A DNA stretch of 64,000 bases from Clostridium sp. KNHs214. GTDB lineage: Bacteria; Bacillota; Clostridia; Clostridiales; Clostridiaceae. Below, in pieces: positions 7,785 to 17,355 of this stretch (the first letter of the stretch is position 1; every line of letters starts with the position of its first letter). A model generated the notes under the pieces. It searched no databases and had not been told where the DNA came from. It saw nothing but the letters and a program-made list of their open reading frames with translations. The stretch is taken from positions 1,240,001-1,304,000 of the forward strand of contig NZ_JQMW01000011.1 in assembly GCF_000744935.1 (NCBI RefSeq). The letters run 5' to 3'. A program made the translations under genes and the position numbers.

Positions 7785-9374
7785 ATGAAGGGGAAAATTC
7801 AAAAATTTTCTGGCGCAATGATGATACCGGTAATTTTATTCGTAATTGTTGGTTTTTATGTTGGAATTGCTAGTGCATTTACCAACTACATTTTAACTCC
7901 TAATACATTGCTTCATACGATATTTTCAATGTTTGAAGGCATAGGATTTATGGTAATGAGGTATTTACCTTTCTGGTTTGCAGTAGGCATTGCCTTTGGA
8001 TTATCTAAAAAGGAAAAAGGTTGGGCAGCCTTTGGTGGACTTGTAATGTTTTTTGCATTCAACACTTGCATTAAAACGTTTGCAGGGGCAGAGGGTTGGA
8101 ATGCTGGTACAACAACTGTAGACTATTTAACAAAAAGCTTAGGATATTCACTTCAAAAGGCACAAAATTTTAGTGCATTATGGACAAATATTGCTGGAAT
8201 ATTTACATTTGATATGGGTATATTTAGCGGAATTATAACAGGTATAACAACTTCATTCATACATAACAAGTGGTGTGAAAAGGAATTCAAGGGTGCATTT
8301 TCATTCTTTAGCGGCCCAAGATTTGTAATAATATTAATAACATTATTTGCAATTCCATTATCAATTGGAACTTACTATGTATGGCCATTTATTGCATCAG
8401 GATTACAGGCTTTAACAAAACTTATAACAACTTCAGGAGTTTTTGGTACATTCTTATTTGGTGCAATGGATAAAGCGCTTCTTCCATTTGGTATACATCA
8501 CTTAATAGCATTCCCAATAGAGTACACACGTGTTGGTGGTGTAATGACTATTGATGGTGTCGTTTATGAGGGAGTTAGAAATATAATGAACGGTCAAGCT
8601 GCATCAGCAGGTGCGATTGGATATATTACAAGAAACTTTACAACAGGTAGAATATTATTCCAACTTGGCGGACTTCCAGGAGCAGCTTATGCAATATATA
8701 AAACGGCAAAGCCTGAAAACAAAAAGAAGGTTGCATCTTTAGTGCTTCCAGCGGCTTTAACATTAATCTTTGTTGGTATATCTGAGCCAATTGAATATAC
8801 ATTCTTGTTTATAAGTCCAATACTTTACTTCCTTGTTCATGCACCATTAGCAGGAATTGCGTATGTTTTAACTGAATTAACAAAGGTATCAATAAATGGA
8901 CATGCATTGTTCTTTATGATTCCAAATTTATTCCAAATGCAAAAGGTACATGCTTGGTCATTGTTAATACTTGTTCCTGTATATTTTGCACTATACTATT
9001 TTATATTCAAAACATTAATATTGAAATTTAACATAAAGACACCAGGTCGTGGAGATGATGAGAACGAAATAAAACTTTACAAGAAGAGTGACTATAAAGA
9101 AAAAGTAGCTGAGAAAAAAGAAAATAAGGGAAAACTTGCTGAAAGAATAGTTGAGGCTCTTGGTGGAGCGGATAATATTGATGATGTTACAAACTGTGCA
9201 ACAAGACTAAGAGTAATAGTTAAAGATGAATCACTTGTTGCAAGTAATGAGGAATGGACATCAAATCTTGAGGCTCATGGTGTAGTTAGAAATAAAACAA
9301 GCTTCCAGATTATTTATGGACCAAGAGTAATAACGGTTGCATCTCAAGTAAAGGATGTACTTGGTTTAAACTAA
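7785..9374 (+). CDS. PTS EIICB permease, glucose/alpha-glucoside type
   Basis: About 529 residues. The EIIC domain (~1-420, about ten membrane segments) has 'KALLPFGIHHLI' and 'GISEPIEYTFLF', the GxxEP sugar-binding region of the glucose superfamily. The EIIB domain is C-terminal with phospho-cysteine C471 in 'TNCATRLRV'. It imports and phosphorylates a hexose or glucoside using phosphate from an EIIA, probably the stand-alone EIIA at 14523. It resembles MalX/AglA-type alpha-glucoside permeases, but the substrate cannot be read from sequence. TGGAGG precedes the ATG at 7785. First gene of the cluster. Confidence 0.88.
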   Translation: MKGKIQKFSGAMMIPVILFVIVGFYVGIASAFTNYILTPNTLLHTIFSMFEGIGFMVMRYLPFWFAVGIAFGLSKKEKGWAAFGGLVMFFAFNTCIKTFAGAEGWNAGTTTVDYLTKSLGYSLQKAQNFSALWTNIAGIFTFDMGIFSGIITGITTSFIHNKWCEKEFKGAFSFFSGPRFVIILITLFAIPLSIGTYYVWPFIASGLQALTKLITTSGVFGTFLFGAMDKALLPFGIHHLIAFPIEYTRVGGVMTIDGVVYEGVRNIMNGQAASAGAIGYITRNFTTGRILFQLGGLPGAAYAIYKTAKPENKKKVASLVLPAALTLIFVGISEPIEYTFLFISPILYFLVHAPLAGIAYVLTELTKVSINGHALFFMIPNLFQMQKVHAWSLLILVPVYFALYYFIFKTLILKFNIKTPGRGDDENEIKLYKKSDYKEKVAEKKENKGKLAERIVEALGGADNIDDVTNCATRLRVIVKDESLVASNEEWTSNLEAHGVVRNKTSFQIIYGPRVITVASQVKDVLGLN

Positions 9375-9425
9375 GACTATATTGTTTATTACAATTTCAT
9401 TTAAGTAAATTAGATTACATAAGAA

Positions 9426-9452
9426 GGTGTTAGTGGTATTACCGCTAACACC
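9426..9452 (+). terminator. Intra-operon hairpin
   Basis: GGTGTTAGTGG/CCGCTAACACC with a 5-nt loop, 11 pairs including one G-T, directly after the EIICB gene. No proper T-run follows, so it may be a partial terminator or a stabiliser of the upstream mRNA end. Confidence 0.6.
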
Positions 9453-9494
9453 GTATTGTGTTTAAAAAAGGATTAATATAAGAGGGTGGATTAT

Positions 9495-10934
9495 GTGGTA
9501 GAAAACAACAATAATTATAAAGTGAATATAAATTATAGAACTTCCTTTGACAAAGACTTTATAGAAAAGCTCTATGGATATAGAAATCAAATGAAAAGTG
9601 ACCTTGCTGCATTGATTAGTATTAATTCTGTGAGAGATCCGCATACTATTTATAAAGGAGCTCCATTTGGCAGAGGAATTAGAAAGTGTTTTGATAAAGT
9701 GATGGAATTTGCTATTAGGGAAGGCTTTAAAGTTAAAGATTTTGATGGATATGCAATGCATATTGAATATGGTGATGGGAAAGATACACTTGGAATATTA
9801 GGACATTTGGATACGGTTGATGCAAAACATATTGAAGGATGGAGTACAAATCCTTTTGAAATGGTAGAAAAAGATGGATTCTGGTATGGTAGAGGAGTAA
9901 ATGACGATAAGGGACCAGTTATAGGATGTTTTTATATTTTAAAGGTTTTAAAAGAACTTAATTATAAGCCAAATAAAAAAATAAGATTGATATTGGGCGG
10001 AGCAGAGGAAACTACTTGGGAGTGCATGGAATACTATGCTAAACACAACAAAATGCCTGATATGGGATTCTCACCGGATTGTGACTTCCCTATTGTTAAC
10101 TGTGAAAAGGGTATAATTAAGTGTCAGTACGAGAGAGAATTAGAAGTGCAGTTAGATGGAATTAATAATATTGTACAGATTAAATCAGAATTAAACATTG
10201 ATGCTGTGTGTTCAAATATTAAAATATATGTTAATTCAAAGGATATAGAGGGATTGACAGATTGTCTTAAAGGAGCTTCTAATATTACAAAAAAGGATAA
10301 ACTTATAGAGATAGAGTATCAGGGAAAATTTGCTCTAAGTAGGAATCCTCATAAAGGTGAAAATGCCATTTTTAAATTTGTAGATGATTTTATTAATGTA
10401 AAGGGATTAAATCTAGCAGGTAAAGGTATAATTGATGTACTTAATAGATATTTTAATAATGATATATATGGAAATAAACTAGGGCTATTTCACGAAGATG
10501 TAGAAACAGGAAAGACAACAAGTAACCTAGCATATGTACAATTTCTAAACAAAAGGCTTTTAATTGGATTCGATTTTAGATATCCTGTGGGTATAGATAA
10601 AAAATATGTATTAGGCAGATTATCCTGTATTGCTGGAGAAATTGGAATGAGTTTTAATGTGCTTAAGGACTTAGATTTGTTATATGTTCCAGGAGAGAGC
10701 CAGTTAATTGATAAATTAAGTAGAAGCTATGAAAAAGTAACAAATGAAAGGGCTCTTCTTTTTACAAAGGGAGCAGCAAGTTACGCAAGGACTATGAAAA
10801 ACTGTGTAGGTTTTGGGCCATCTTTTGAAGATGATAAACCAAACTCTCATAAGGTAAATGAATGTATAAACCTTAAGAATTTCTATAAAGCTCTCGAAAT
10901 TTATTATGAAGCGATAAAGGGGTTAACCAAGTAA
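9495..10934 (+). CDS. M20 family dipeptidase (PepV/Sapep-like)
   Basis: About 479 residues. Co-catalytic zinc-peptidase motifs in order: 'LGHLDTVDA' (metal His/Asp plus catalytic Asp), 'GRGVNDDKGP' (bridging Asp), 'GGAEETTWECMEYY' (general-base Glu and metal Glu), 'DCDFP', and C-terminal 'PNSHKVNE' with the last His. Length and motif spacing fit the Xaa-dipeptidase subgroup rather than short ~400-residue deacylases. GTG at 9495 is preferred because GAGGGTGG lies just upstream of it; the GTG at 9486 is inside that ribosome site. Cytoplasmic. Its place between a PTS permease and its regulator suggests the imported compound contains an amide or peptide part (inference). Confidence 0.85.
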   Translation: MVENNNNYKVNINYRTSFDKDFIEKLYGYRNQMKSDLAALISINSVRDPHTIYKGAPFGRGIRKCFDKVMEFAIREGFKVKDFDGYAMHIEYGDGKDTLGILGHLDTVDAKHIEGWSTNPFEMVEKDGFWYGRGVNDDKGPVIGCFYILKVLKELNYKPNKKIRLILGGAEETTWECMEYYAKHNKMPDMGFSPDCDFPIVNCEKGIIKCQYERELEVQLDGINNIVQIKSELNIDAVCSNIKIYVNSKDIEGLTDCLKGASNITKKDKLIEIEYQGKFALSRNPHKGENAIFKFVDDFINVKGLNLAGKGIIDVLNRYFNNDIYGNKLGLFHEDVETGKTTSNLAYVQFLNKRLLIGFDFRYPVGIDKKYVLGRLSCIAGEIGMSFNVLKDLDLLYVPGESQLIDKLSRSYEKVTNERALLFTKGAASYARTMKNCVGFGPSFEDDKPNSHKVNECINLKNFYKALEIYYEAIKGLTK

Positions 10935-10962
10935 TTAAACCTTAGAAAGGGGACTGACGCCA

Positions 10963-12525
10963 ATGTTGCATACTCGAACCTTACAAATAGCAAAAATATT
11001 ACTTCAATGTCAGGATAACATAACAATTGCTGATATTGCAGAAAGATTAAATGTTTCATACAAGACCATAAGGAATGATTTTGATGATGTTGATAAATTC
11101 CTTTCTGAAAGGAAGCTTGAGCTAAACAGAAAATCAGGAGTAGGAGTCTCGGTAATTGGTGATGAATCCTTAAAGCTTAAGGTAATAACAGAAATTAATG
11201 GGTTAAGACTTTTGAATAATAATTATGGTTCTAAAGATAGACAGCTGTATATAATCTATTTGCTTTTAAACAAGAGAAGGATAAAAATAAGTTCTTTAGA
11301 ATATCAGTTTTATATAAGCAGGCCCTCTGTTTATAAGGATCTTGACGAGGCTAGAAAATGGCTTCATGAAAGGGACATTGAGGTGTTAAGAAGCAAACAG
11401 AAGGGATATGTTATAGAAGGCGGAGAAAAAAGAATAAGAAAAGCTATTTTTGATTGGATACTGTTAAAGGAAAGGCAGGAGGAAAGATTTTATATGGAAG
11501 AAAATGATGTGCCTGGGAAATCCTTTGACTGTGAATTTACAAAGCATTTATTTTCTAGAAGCAGTGATTTTTTTGAAGGTGTTAGTGAACATAAGATAAG
11601 CCAGATAGTTTGTTTGATAGAACATGAATTTGGAGTTAAATTTGTGCCCCAAGATCTTAAAAGATTAAGGATAAAGTTTTCAATAAACATTATGCGAATT
11701 AAAAAGGGATATTATTGCACCATGAAGGAAAATACCCTTGATGATTTGAGAAATATGAATAATTACAAAATAATGGCAAAGATTACAGAAGCAATAGAAA
11801 GGCTCTTCCAAATTAAGCTTACAGAAGATGAAGCAGGATACCTCTTTGGAATAATAGTTGCATCTAAGACGCATAAGGAAAATAAAAAATGGAACATAGC
11901 AGATGATTTTTTAGAAATTAATAAAGAAATAACAGGGGAAATTACTAAGCTTGTTTATGAGCATTACAACATAAGGGATAAGGAAAGCTTCTATAATGGT
12001 ATATTTCATCACTTAAAATCTGTTGCAAACAAGATTAATTATGGTTTAGATTTTTATAATTCATTAGAAGATGAAGTTGAAAGAAATTTTCCAGAGATAT
12101 TTAAGCTTGCCAGTAAAGCTGTGCCTATCATAAAGAAATTTTATGATTATGATATATCAAAAGGAGAAATTGCATATATAGCTCTTCATATAGCTGCAGC
12201 TATAGAGAGGAGCAAACTTCCATTGAGAACTTATGTGATTTACAATAATAGCTATGCTGAAGTTAAGTTAATAATGGAAATACTTAAAAATAACGTAGCA
12301 CAAATAAATATAATGGAAGTGTTTCCAACATCTTTGAGTAATGATAGGAATTTTGAAGAGGTTGATTTGATTATTACTAATAGTAATCTAAAAATAAATT
12401 CAGATGTTGAAACTATTGTGCTTCCATCACTGCCTGTGGAGGAGGACATACAAAATTTTGCTAATCTCATAAGAAGTACTTTTGAAAATATGAATTTAAA
12501 GATGATAAAAAAATACCACAACTAA
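10963..12525 (+). CDS. PRD-containing transcriptional regulator (BglG/MtlR-like)
   Basis: 520 residues: N-terminal HTH ('ITIADIAERLNVSYKTIRNDFDDV', ~20-42), a second HTH ('ISSLEYQFYISRPSVYKDLDEA', ~105-130), then two PTS regulation domains with conserved His in 'DEAGYLFGIIVA' (~290) and 'GEIAYIALHIAAAI' (~405), and a C-terminal EIIB-like region (~430-515) that lacks an obvious phospho-Cys. This is a DNA-binding activator type, not an RNA-binding LicT type. It is expected to be phosphorylated by HPr/EII components and to control the surrounding PTS genes. Same-strand position 28 bp after the peptidase supports an operon. Confidence 0.85.
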   Translation: MLHTRTLQIAKILLQCQDNITIADIAERLNVSYKTIRNDFDDVDKFLSERKLELNRKSGVGVSVIGDESLKLKVITEINGLRLLNNNYGSKDRQLYIIYLLLNKRRIKISSLEYQFYISRPSVYKDLDEARKWLHERDIEVLRSKQKGYVIEGGEKRIRKAIFDWILLKERQEERFYMEENDVPGKSFDCEFTKHLFSRSSDFFEGVSEHKISQIVCLIEHEFGVKFVPQDLKRLRIKFSINIMRIKKGYYCTMKENTLDDLRNMNNYKIMAKITEAIERLFQIKLTEDEAGYLFGIIVASKTHKENKKWNIADDFLEINKEITGEITKLVYEHYNIRDKESFYNGIFHHLKSVANKINYGLDFYNSLEDEVERNFPEIFKLASKAVPIIKKFYDYDISKGEIAYIALHIAAAIERSKLPLRTYVIYNNSYAEVKLIMEILKNNVAQINIMEVFPTSLSNDRNFEEVDLIITNSNLKINSDVETIVLPSLPVEEDIQNFANLIRSTFENMNLKMIKKYHN

Positions 12526-12619
12526 AGGTAATTTTATTATAAATTACAGATATTATATCGTGCTAAAATTGAAATATAAGATAGATTATAGCTTTAATTA
12601 TGAAAGGAGATATAATATA

Positions 12620-13336
12620 ATGAAACATATTAAAATAGCAGCAGGACTTGCGCATGTTAATTATGGTAATATAGCAGGAGTTGTAAAGGAAGCAGTTGAT
12701 GCAGGAGTTGATTATATACATTCCGATGCAGCTGATATGCATAACCTTAAAAATATGCAGTTAATGGGAGGACACCAGATAATTGAAGGTATTAGACCAG
12801 TTACTGATAAACCTATAGAATGTCATATTTATACTGAAAGCTGTGACAGACTTTTTATAGAGAAGCTTGCAGCTGTGAAAACAGATATGTTAATATTACC
12901 TGCAGAAAATTTTATAGGAGCACCTTTGGCATACATCATAAATTACTGTAGAGAGTTTGGAATAAAAGTGGGATTAACAGTAGGATGTTATACACCATTA
13001 TCCTTTGTTGAAGAATCTATATACGATATAGATCGTCTTCATATTGTTATGCATGGAGTTGATGAAACTGACGGTAAGGATAATTGGGGTTGGAGAATGT
13101 CTGCAATTGATCTTTTAAAAAGAGCAAGAAAAATGATAGATGAAAAGAATCCAAAATGTGAGCTTGCAGTTGATGGAGGATTACGATACAATAACATGGA
13201 TCCTGTTGTAGAATGCAATCCTGATGTAATTATACTATCATCTGCAATATTCAAAGACCCAGATGGCATTGCAGCAGGGGTTAAAAAATGTAGACAGGCT
13301 ATTGATAGTGCTGCCGAAAAGTACAATATAGAATAA
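12620..13336 (+). CDS. Ribulose-phosphate 3-epimerase-like protein
   Basis: About 238 residues forming a TIM-barrel of the ribulose-phosphate-binding type: 'HIKIAAGLAHVNYGNI' at the start (epimerases have P-S-I-L-x-A-D there), 'DYIHSDAADMHN', 'IECHIYTES', 'LHIVMHGVDETDG' and 'ELAVDGGL' for the phosphate side. Some metal-binding positions differ from classic Rpe (SD rather than HxDVMD), so the true substrate may be an unusual sugar phosphate. Start at ATG 12620 with AAAGGAG; a longer frame upstream lacks one. Cluster context points to catabolism of the PTS substrate. Confidence 0.75.
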   Translation: MKHIKIAAGLAHVNYGNIAGVVKEAVDAGVDYIHSDAADMHNLKNMQLMGGHQIIEGIRPVTDKPIECHIYTESCDRLFIEKLAAVKTDMLILPAENFIGAPLAYIINYCREFGIKVGLTVGCYTPLSFVEESIYDIDRLHIVMHGVDETDGKDNWGWRMSAIDLLKRARKMIDEKNPKCELAVDGGLRYNNMDPVVECNPDVIILSSAIFKDPDGIAAGVKKCRQAIDSAAEKYNIE

Positions 13337-13404
13337 GGTATGTGAAAAGAAATAACAAGTTAAAGCTACTAGCATATTGACTTATTATTTATTTAAATGT
13401 GCCT
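13335..13404 (-). mobile_element. MITE-like repeat, copy A (short form)
   Basis: Ends AAGGTATGTGAAAAGAAATA and the imperfect inverse ...TTATTTATTTAAATGTGCCT. About 70 bp, lacking the internal part seen in copies at 26326, 47240 and 61767. Its left end overlaps the stop codon of the epimerase-like gene. Same orientation as copy B, opposite to C and D. Confidence 0.75.
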
Positions 13405-13435
13405 AATTAGAAGTATACAGTGATTTTATAATATA

Positions 13436-13475
13436 GGCCTGTTGTTGAATATTTTAAGCAACAGGCTATGTTTTT
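13436..13475 (+). terminator. Rho-independent terminator
   Basis: CCTGTTG...CAACAGG stem (13438-13444/13459-13465) followed, after CTATG, by a T5 run at 13471-13475. Ends the PTS-peptidase-epimerase transcript. Confidence 0.75.
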
Positions 13476-13628
13476 AGTAGTTTAAATATAAAATCCTAAG
13501 ATATAAGTGAATTTTGTTTTTTATACATCTTGGGGTTAGACTAATTTGGTAGCGATGTTATTAAGTAAGAATAGAATGGAAGAAATTTATTAGATTCTAT
13601 AGATGCCTGAGAGAGTGAGGAGATATAT

Positions 13629-14459
13629 ATGAAATACAAATTATTTGTTACAGATATGGATGGAACACTTCTTAATTCAAATAAAGAAATAACTAAAGAA
13701 AATAAAGTAGCAGTTAATAGGCTAATTGAAAATGGAATTGAGGTGGTACTTGCTTCTGGAAGGCATCCAGCTTTACTTAAGGGATATCCTAAAAAATTAG
13801 GCATTGATACACCTGTTATTGGTTGTAACGGTGGAATGATAAAAGATTTAATGTCAGAAGAAATTCTTTACATGAGCGAAATGAATATGGAGTCTGTTAT
13901 AAAAGCTATTGAAATTGCAAATAAGTTTAATGTGGATTTTTGGATTTATGAAAAGGAAAATATATTCTATAACAGGGAAAATGATAGGGTGCGTAAGCAT
14001 CTTGAAAATAACAAAAACGCTTCCCAGGATGAATTTGTGCCTATAAAAAAATTCAATAGTATTTCAGATTTGGCTGAAAATACTGCAAAAATAACAAAGG
14101 TACTATTTATACTTATTGGACGTGAGGATATGAAAGAAAAATTATTTTATGAGCTTGAAAAAATTTCTGATATTGAGCTTTGCCAATCAGATAGAGTATT
14201 AATAGATGTTATGAATAAGGGCATAACAAAGGGGAGGGCAGTGAAGCTGTATGCTGAGAAAAAAGGAATTAAAAAAGAGGAGATTATCGCAATAGGAGAT
14301 AATCACAATGATATTTCTATGATAGAATATGCAGGATTAGGAATTGCAATGGGAAATGCGGAAAAGGATGTAAAGAAGGCTTCAAAATATGTTACTGAGG
14401 ATTGTGACAGCAATGGTCTTGCTGAAGCTGTGGACAAGATTCTCAAAGGACAACTATAA
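13629..14459 (+). CDS. Cof-type HAD sugar phosphatase
   Basis: 276 residues with the HAD motifs 'TDMDGTLLNSNKE' (nucleophile Asp and acid Asp), 'LASGRHP' and 'GDNHNDISMI' (metal-binding loop), with a C2B cap between. This is the Cof/YidA-type subfamily that dephosphorylates sugar phosphates or nucleotide cofactors in the cytoplasm. GAGGAG precedes the ATG. It is followed 63 bp later by an EIIA gene in the same direction. Confidence 0.87.
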   Translation: MKYKLFVTDMDGTLLNSNKEITKENKVAVNRLIENGIEVVLASGRHPALLKGYPKKLGIDTPVIGCNGGMIKDLMSEEILYMSEMNMESVIKAIEIANKFNVDFWIYEKENIFYNRENDRVRKHLENNKNASQDEFVPIKKFNSISDLAENTAKITKVLFILIGREDMKEKLFYELEKISDIELCQSDRVLIDVMNKGITKGRAVKLYAEKKGIKKEEIIAIGDNHNDISMIEYAGLGIAMGNAEKDVKKASKYVTEDCDSNGLAEAVDKILKGQL

Positions 14460-14522
14460 ATGTATTTAATTTTTAAAAATAAGTACTATGCAGTTTATTA
14501 AATTTATTACGGGGTGAGCATT

Positions 14523-15008
14523 GTGTTTAAAAATTTATTTAAAAAGAATAAAGAGAAATATGAATTTGTTGCACCTATGAAGGGTAGATTATTAAGCATT
14601 ACAGAGGTACCAGATCCAGCCTTTTCAGGTAAAATGATGGGAGATGGATTTGCCATTGACCCTGCTAACGGAAGTGTTGTTTCACCAGTTGATGGTAAAG
14701 TACAAATGATTTTTCCAACCAAGCATGCAATTGGAATAATAGCAGATAATGGATTAGAGATATTACTTCATTTTGGTTTGGATACAGTGTCATTAAAGGG
14801 TGAGGGTTTTGAAGTACTTGTGGCTGAAAATCAGACTATAAAAAAAGGAGAGCCAATACTTAGTGTAGATGTTGATAGTGTAAAAACTAAGGTTCCTTCA
14901 ATAGTTTGTCCTGTAGTCATAACAAACTTAAATGGAAAAGAAATTGAATTGACCCAAAAAGGAAATGTTGAAATGGGTGATATAATCACTCTAGAAGTCA
15001 ATAATTAA
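14523..15008 (+). CDS. PTS EIIA, glucose type (Crr-like)
   Basis: About 161 residues with the EIIA-Glc fold: 'GDGFAIDPANG', partner His H68 in 'TKHAIGI' and phospho-accepting H83 in 'EILLHFGLDTV', then 'KGEGFEVLVAENQTIKKG'. It relays phosphate from HPr to an EIIB, most likely the EIICB at 7785, which has no EIIA of its own. The GTG at 14523 is preferred because GGGGTGAG lies just upstream. A second EIIA of the same type is at 21127. Confidence 0.9.
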   Translation: MFKNLFKKNKEKYEFVAPMKGRLLSITEVPDPAFSGKMMGDGFAIDPANGSVVSPVDGKVQMIFPTKHAIGIIADNGLEILLHFGLDTVSLKGEGFEVLVAENQTIKKGEPILSVDVDSVKTKVPSIVCPVVITNLNGKEIELTQKGNVEMGDIITLEVNN

Positions 15009-15015
15009 GCATAAG

Positions 15016-15068
15016 TGCCGTGCAGTGGAGAAAGGAGAAAAACTCTGTTAATCCATTGCACGGCATTT
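15016..15068. terminator. Bidirectional terminator
   Basis: TGCCGTGCAGTGGA (15016-15029) and TCCATTGCACGGCA (15052-15065), one G-T pair, followed by TTTT. Lies between convergent EIIA and alcohol dehydrogenase genes. Confidence 0.8.
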
Positions 15069-15081
15069 TAAATATCAATGA

Positions 15082-16236
15082 TTAAAATGATTCTTTAATT
15101 ATATTTTGTAGGTCTTCTTTTGAACCAAAAGGTAAATATCCAAGAACAGGACAATTTAAAATTGTGTTTAATTGTTCATCTGTTACTTTAAAATCTCTTA
15201 GTGTAACACGGAGATTAATAGTTTCAAGGAATTTAATTATTTCATCGTAAAGTTTTTCAGCAGCTATTTCTTCAGTTGATTCCTTTAGGCTTGGGTTAAA
15301 TATATGAGCAACCTTTGCAAACTTTTCTATATTATTTTTCCATTGTTGTTTTATGAATGCAGGGAATACAATTGCCAAGGTTTCTCCGTGTGGTATATGT
15401 GCTACTCCTCCTATTATCTCTCCAAGTGGATGAGGTGCTGCTGCTCCTGAATTAGCAAGACTTGTACCAGCTAATGTGTCTGCCATTGCAAGGCTGCTTC
15501 TATATTCCATATTCTTACCATCTAACAGAACTTTTGAAAGGTTATTACAAACAAGCTCCATAGCTTCAAGAGCTATTATTTCTGTAAATCTTGAGGCTCT
15601 AGGGTTTATATAGCTTTCAAAGGCATGGCTAAAAGCATCAAAACCAGTTGAAGCTGTAATTCTTGGAGGGAGTGTTACCATAAGCTCTGGGTCTATTATA
15701 CACTCTTTAGTAAAGTTATCTGGGTGAAATACTGTATTTTTTGCATCACCTTGAGATATAACTGCGGCTTGAGTTACTTGACTTCCTGTACCTGATGTTG
15801 TTGAAACAGCTACTAGTGGCAATCCTTTAGGTGATAGAGGAGCATAGTGTTCAAAAGGGCTTGTATAAGTTTTAAATACATACTCCCAATCTATGGTTTC
15901 AAGGCCATTTGTTAAAGCAATCATTTTTGCAGTGTCTATAGAAGAACCGCCACCAACAGCTACAACAACTTCAACATTATTTTCATTTGCAAGTTTAAAT
16001 CCCTTTTCTATGACCTCAACTGAAGGGTTTGGAACTACTTCATCAAAATGTGTTACTTCTATATCAGATTTTGACAATATATCAATTACTCTATTGAAAA
16101 GTCCGTCTAGAGGTGGTTCCATTGGCGTTGTAACTAGAAGACACCTGTTACCGTATTTTTTTACTGTGGAGCCAAGTTCATTAATTCTTCCTTCTCCAAA
16201 GTGAATTTTGCTTGGTTGATAAAAATTAAAATTCAT
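15082..16236 (-). CDS. Iron-containing alcohol dehydrogenase
   Basis: 384 residues of the Fe-ADH (group III) family. NAD(P)-binding 'VVVAVGGGSSIDTAK' near residue 92, 'SGTGSQVT' at ~150, and metal ligands in 'DAFSHAFESYI' and 'PHPLGEIIGGVAHIPHGE'. Likely reduces an aldehyde or oxidises a polyol in the cytoplasm. Transcribed against the flanking PTS and transaldolase genes; together they may handle a sugar-derived aldehyde, but that link is inference. Confidence 0.9.
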   Translation of the reverse strand: MNFNFYQPSKIHFGEGRINELGSTVKKYGNRCLLVTTPMEPPLDGLFNRVIDILSKSDIEVTHFDEVVPNPSVEVIEKGFKLANENNVEVVVAVGGGSSIDTAKMIALTNGLETIDWEYVFKTYTSPFEHYAPLSPKGLPLVAVSTTSGTGSQVTQAAVISQGDAKNTVFHPDNFTKECIIDPELMVTLPPRITASTGFDAFSHAFESYINPRASRFTEIIALEAMELVCNNLSKVLLDGKNMEYRSSLAMADTLAGTSLANSGAAAPHPLGEIIGGVAHIPHGETLAIVFPAFIKQQWKNNIEKFAKVAHIFNPSLKESTEEIAAEKLYDEIIKFLETINLRVTLRDFKVTDEQLNTILNCPVLGYLPFGSKEDLQNIIKESF

Positions 16237-16471
16237 ACTGAATTACCTCCATTGCATTATATACTTTATCTTATAAATCTATAATACATTAATTTTAATG
16301 GGGTATATAAAATAAAAATTTACACATATATGTGGTAAAAAATAAAAGGATTTCTTTATTAATTACCGTTTTAATAAGGAAATAAAACTATAAGAAAAGC
16401 ATATGTAAGGCGTTAATATTATAGATAGGGACATATTGTATATTTTGAAAATATTCTAGGAGATGATATAA

Positions 16472-17113
16472 ATGAGATTTTTAATTGATTCAGCAAATAT
16501 AGACCAAATAAATGAGGCAATAAAAATGGGGGTAGCTGGAGTTACAGCAAATCCGCCTATGTATGTTAAAGAAAAGGTCAATTTCTATTCTTTTATACAG
16601 CACATAAGAAAATGTACTGCTGGAATTGTAACTGCTGAGGTTATGGAAAATAGCATAGATAAAATGCTTAAGGATGCAGAAAGAATAACTGAAATATCTA
16701 AGGATATAGTTATTAAGGTCAATTTTTCTTCAAGGGGATTAGAATTCGTTAAAAAGCTTAATAAAATGGGTATAAAAACTGCTATGACACTTGTATTTTC
16801 AGTAAGTCAAGCAATGTTAGCAATTGAAGCAGGAGCGGACTATATATTCTTCTTTATTGGTAGAAATGAAAATATAGGAGTGGATGGCTTAAAAACTCTT
16901 AAATGTATTTGCAGCATAACAAAGGAAAAGGAATATAAGACTAAAATTGTAGCAGCAAGCATTAAAAATCCTTATCATGTAGAAGAAGCTGCTAGGTGTG
17001 GAGCTGATTATGCAGCAATCCCATATGACATGTTAAATAAGGTGTGTTATAACAGTTTGACTGAAGAAGGTGCAGCAGACTTTACTAAAGCTTGGGAAAA
17101 GCTAGAAGTATAA
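16472..17113 (+). CDS. Transaldolase/fructose-6-phosphate aldolase-like protein
   Basis: 213 residues with the short TalC/FSA-type TIM barrel. The Schiff-base lysine is in 'DIVIKVNFSS' (K82), aligning with K85 of E. coli FSA. The family signature GVTTNPS reads GVTANPP here, and the sugar-binding YVNRxD reads FIGRNE, so substrate choice probably differs from classical members. GGAGATG before the ATG. Monocistronic between two minus-strand genes. Confidence 0.85.
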   Translation: MRFLIDSANIDQINEAIKMGVAGVTANPPMYVKEKVNFYSFIQHIRKCTAGIVTAEVMENSIDKMLKDAERITEISKDIVIKVNFSSRGLEFVKKLNKMGIKTAMTLVFSVSQAMLAIEAGADYIFFFIGRNENIGVDGLKTLKCICSITKEKEYKTKIVAASIKNPYHVEEAARCGADYAAIPYDMLNKVCYNSLTEEGAADFTKAWEKLEV

Positions 17114-17219
17114 GGAAGTTCTATAATTTTGTAAGCATAAGAAGTTATATATTTTAATATTACTATGTTACCATTGCACAAAACGCTTAAAATAAAAACC
17201 CATAAGAAATTATATGTAA

Positions 17220-17327
17220 AGACGGAGCTGTGGCACTAAAAATAAATACTACAATATATTGTACTAGATTTAAATTTTTAAGACAGTATATTGTATGTAA
17301 ATTATTTAATGCGGCAGCCCCGTTTTT
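17220..17327. repeat. Long imperfect palindrome
   Basis: ACGGAGCTGTGGCA near 17222 pairs with TGCGGCAGCCCCGT near 17309-17322 (with G-T pairs), and inside it a second arm CAATATATTGTA pairs imperfectly with the AGTATATTGTATG region. T5 follows. It can serve as terminator for the aldolase and the convergent mutase, but is much longer than usual. Confidence 0.55.
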
Positions 17328-17355
17328 ATACGTTTATGGTTTACAGTTTATATAT

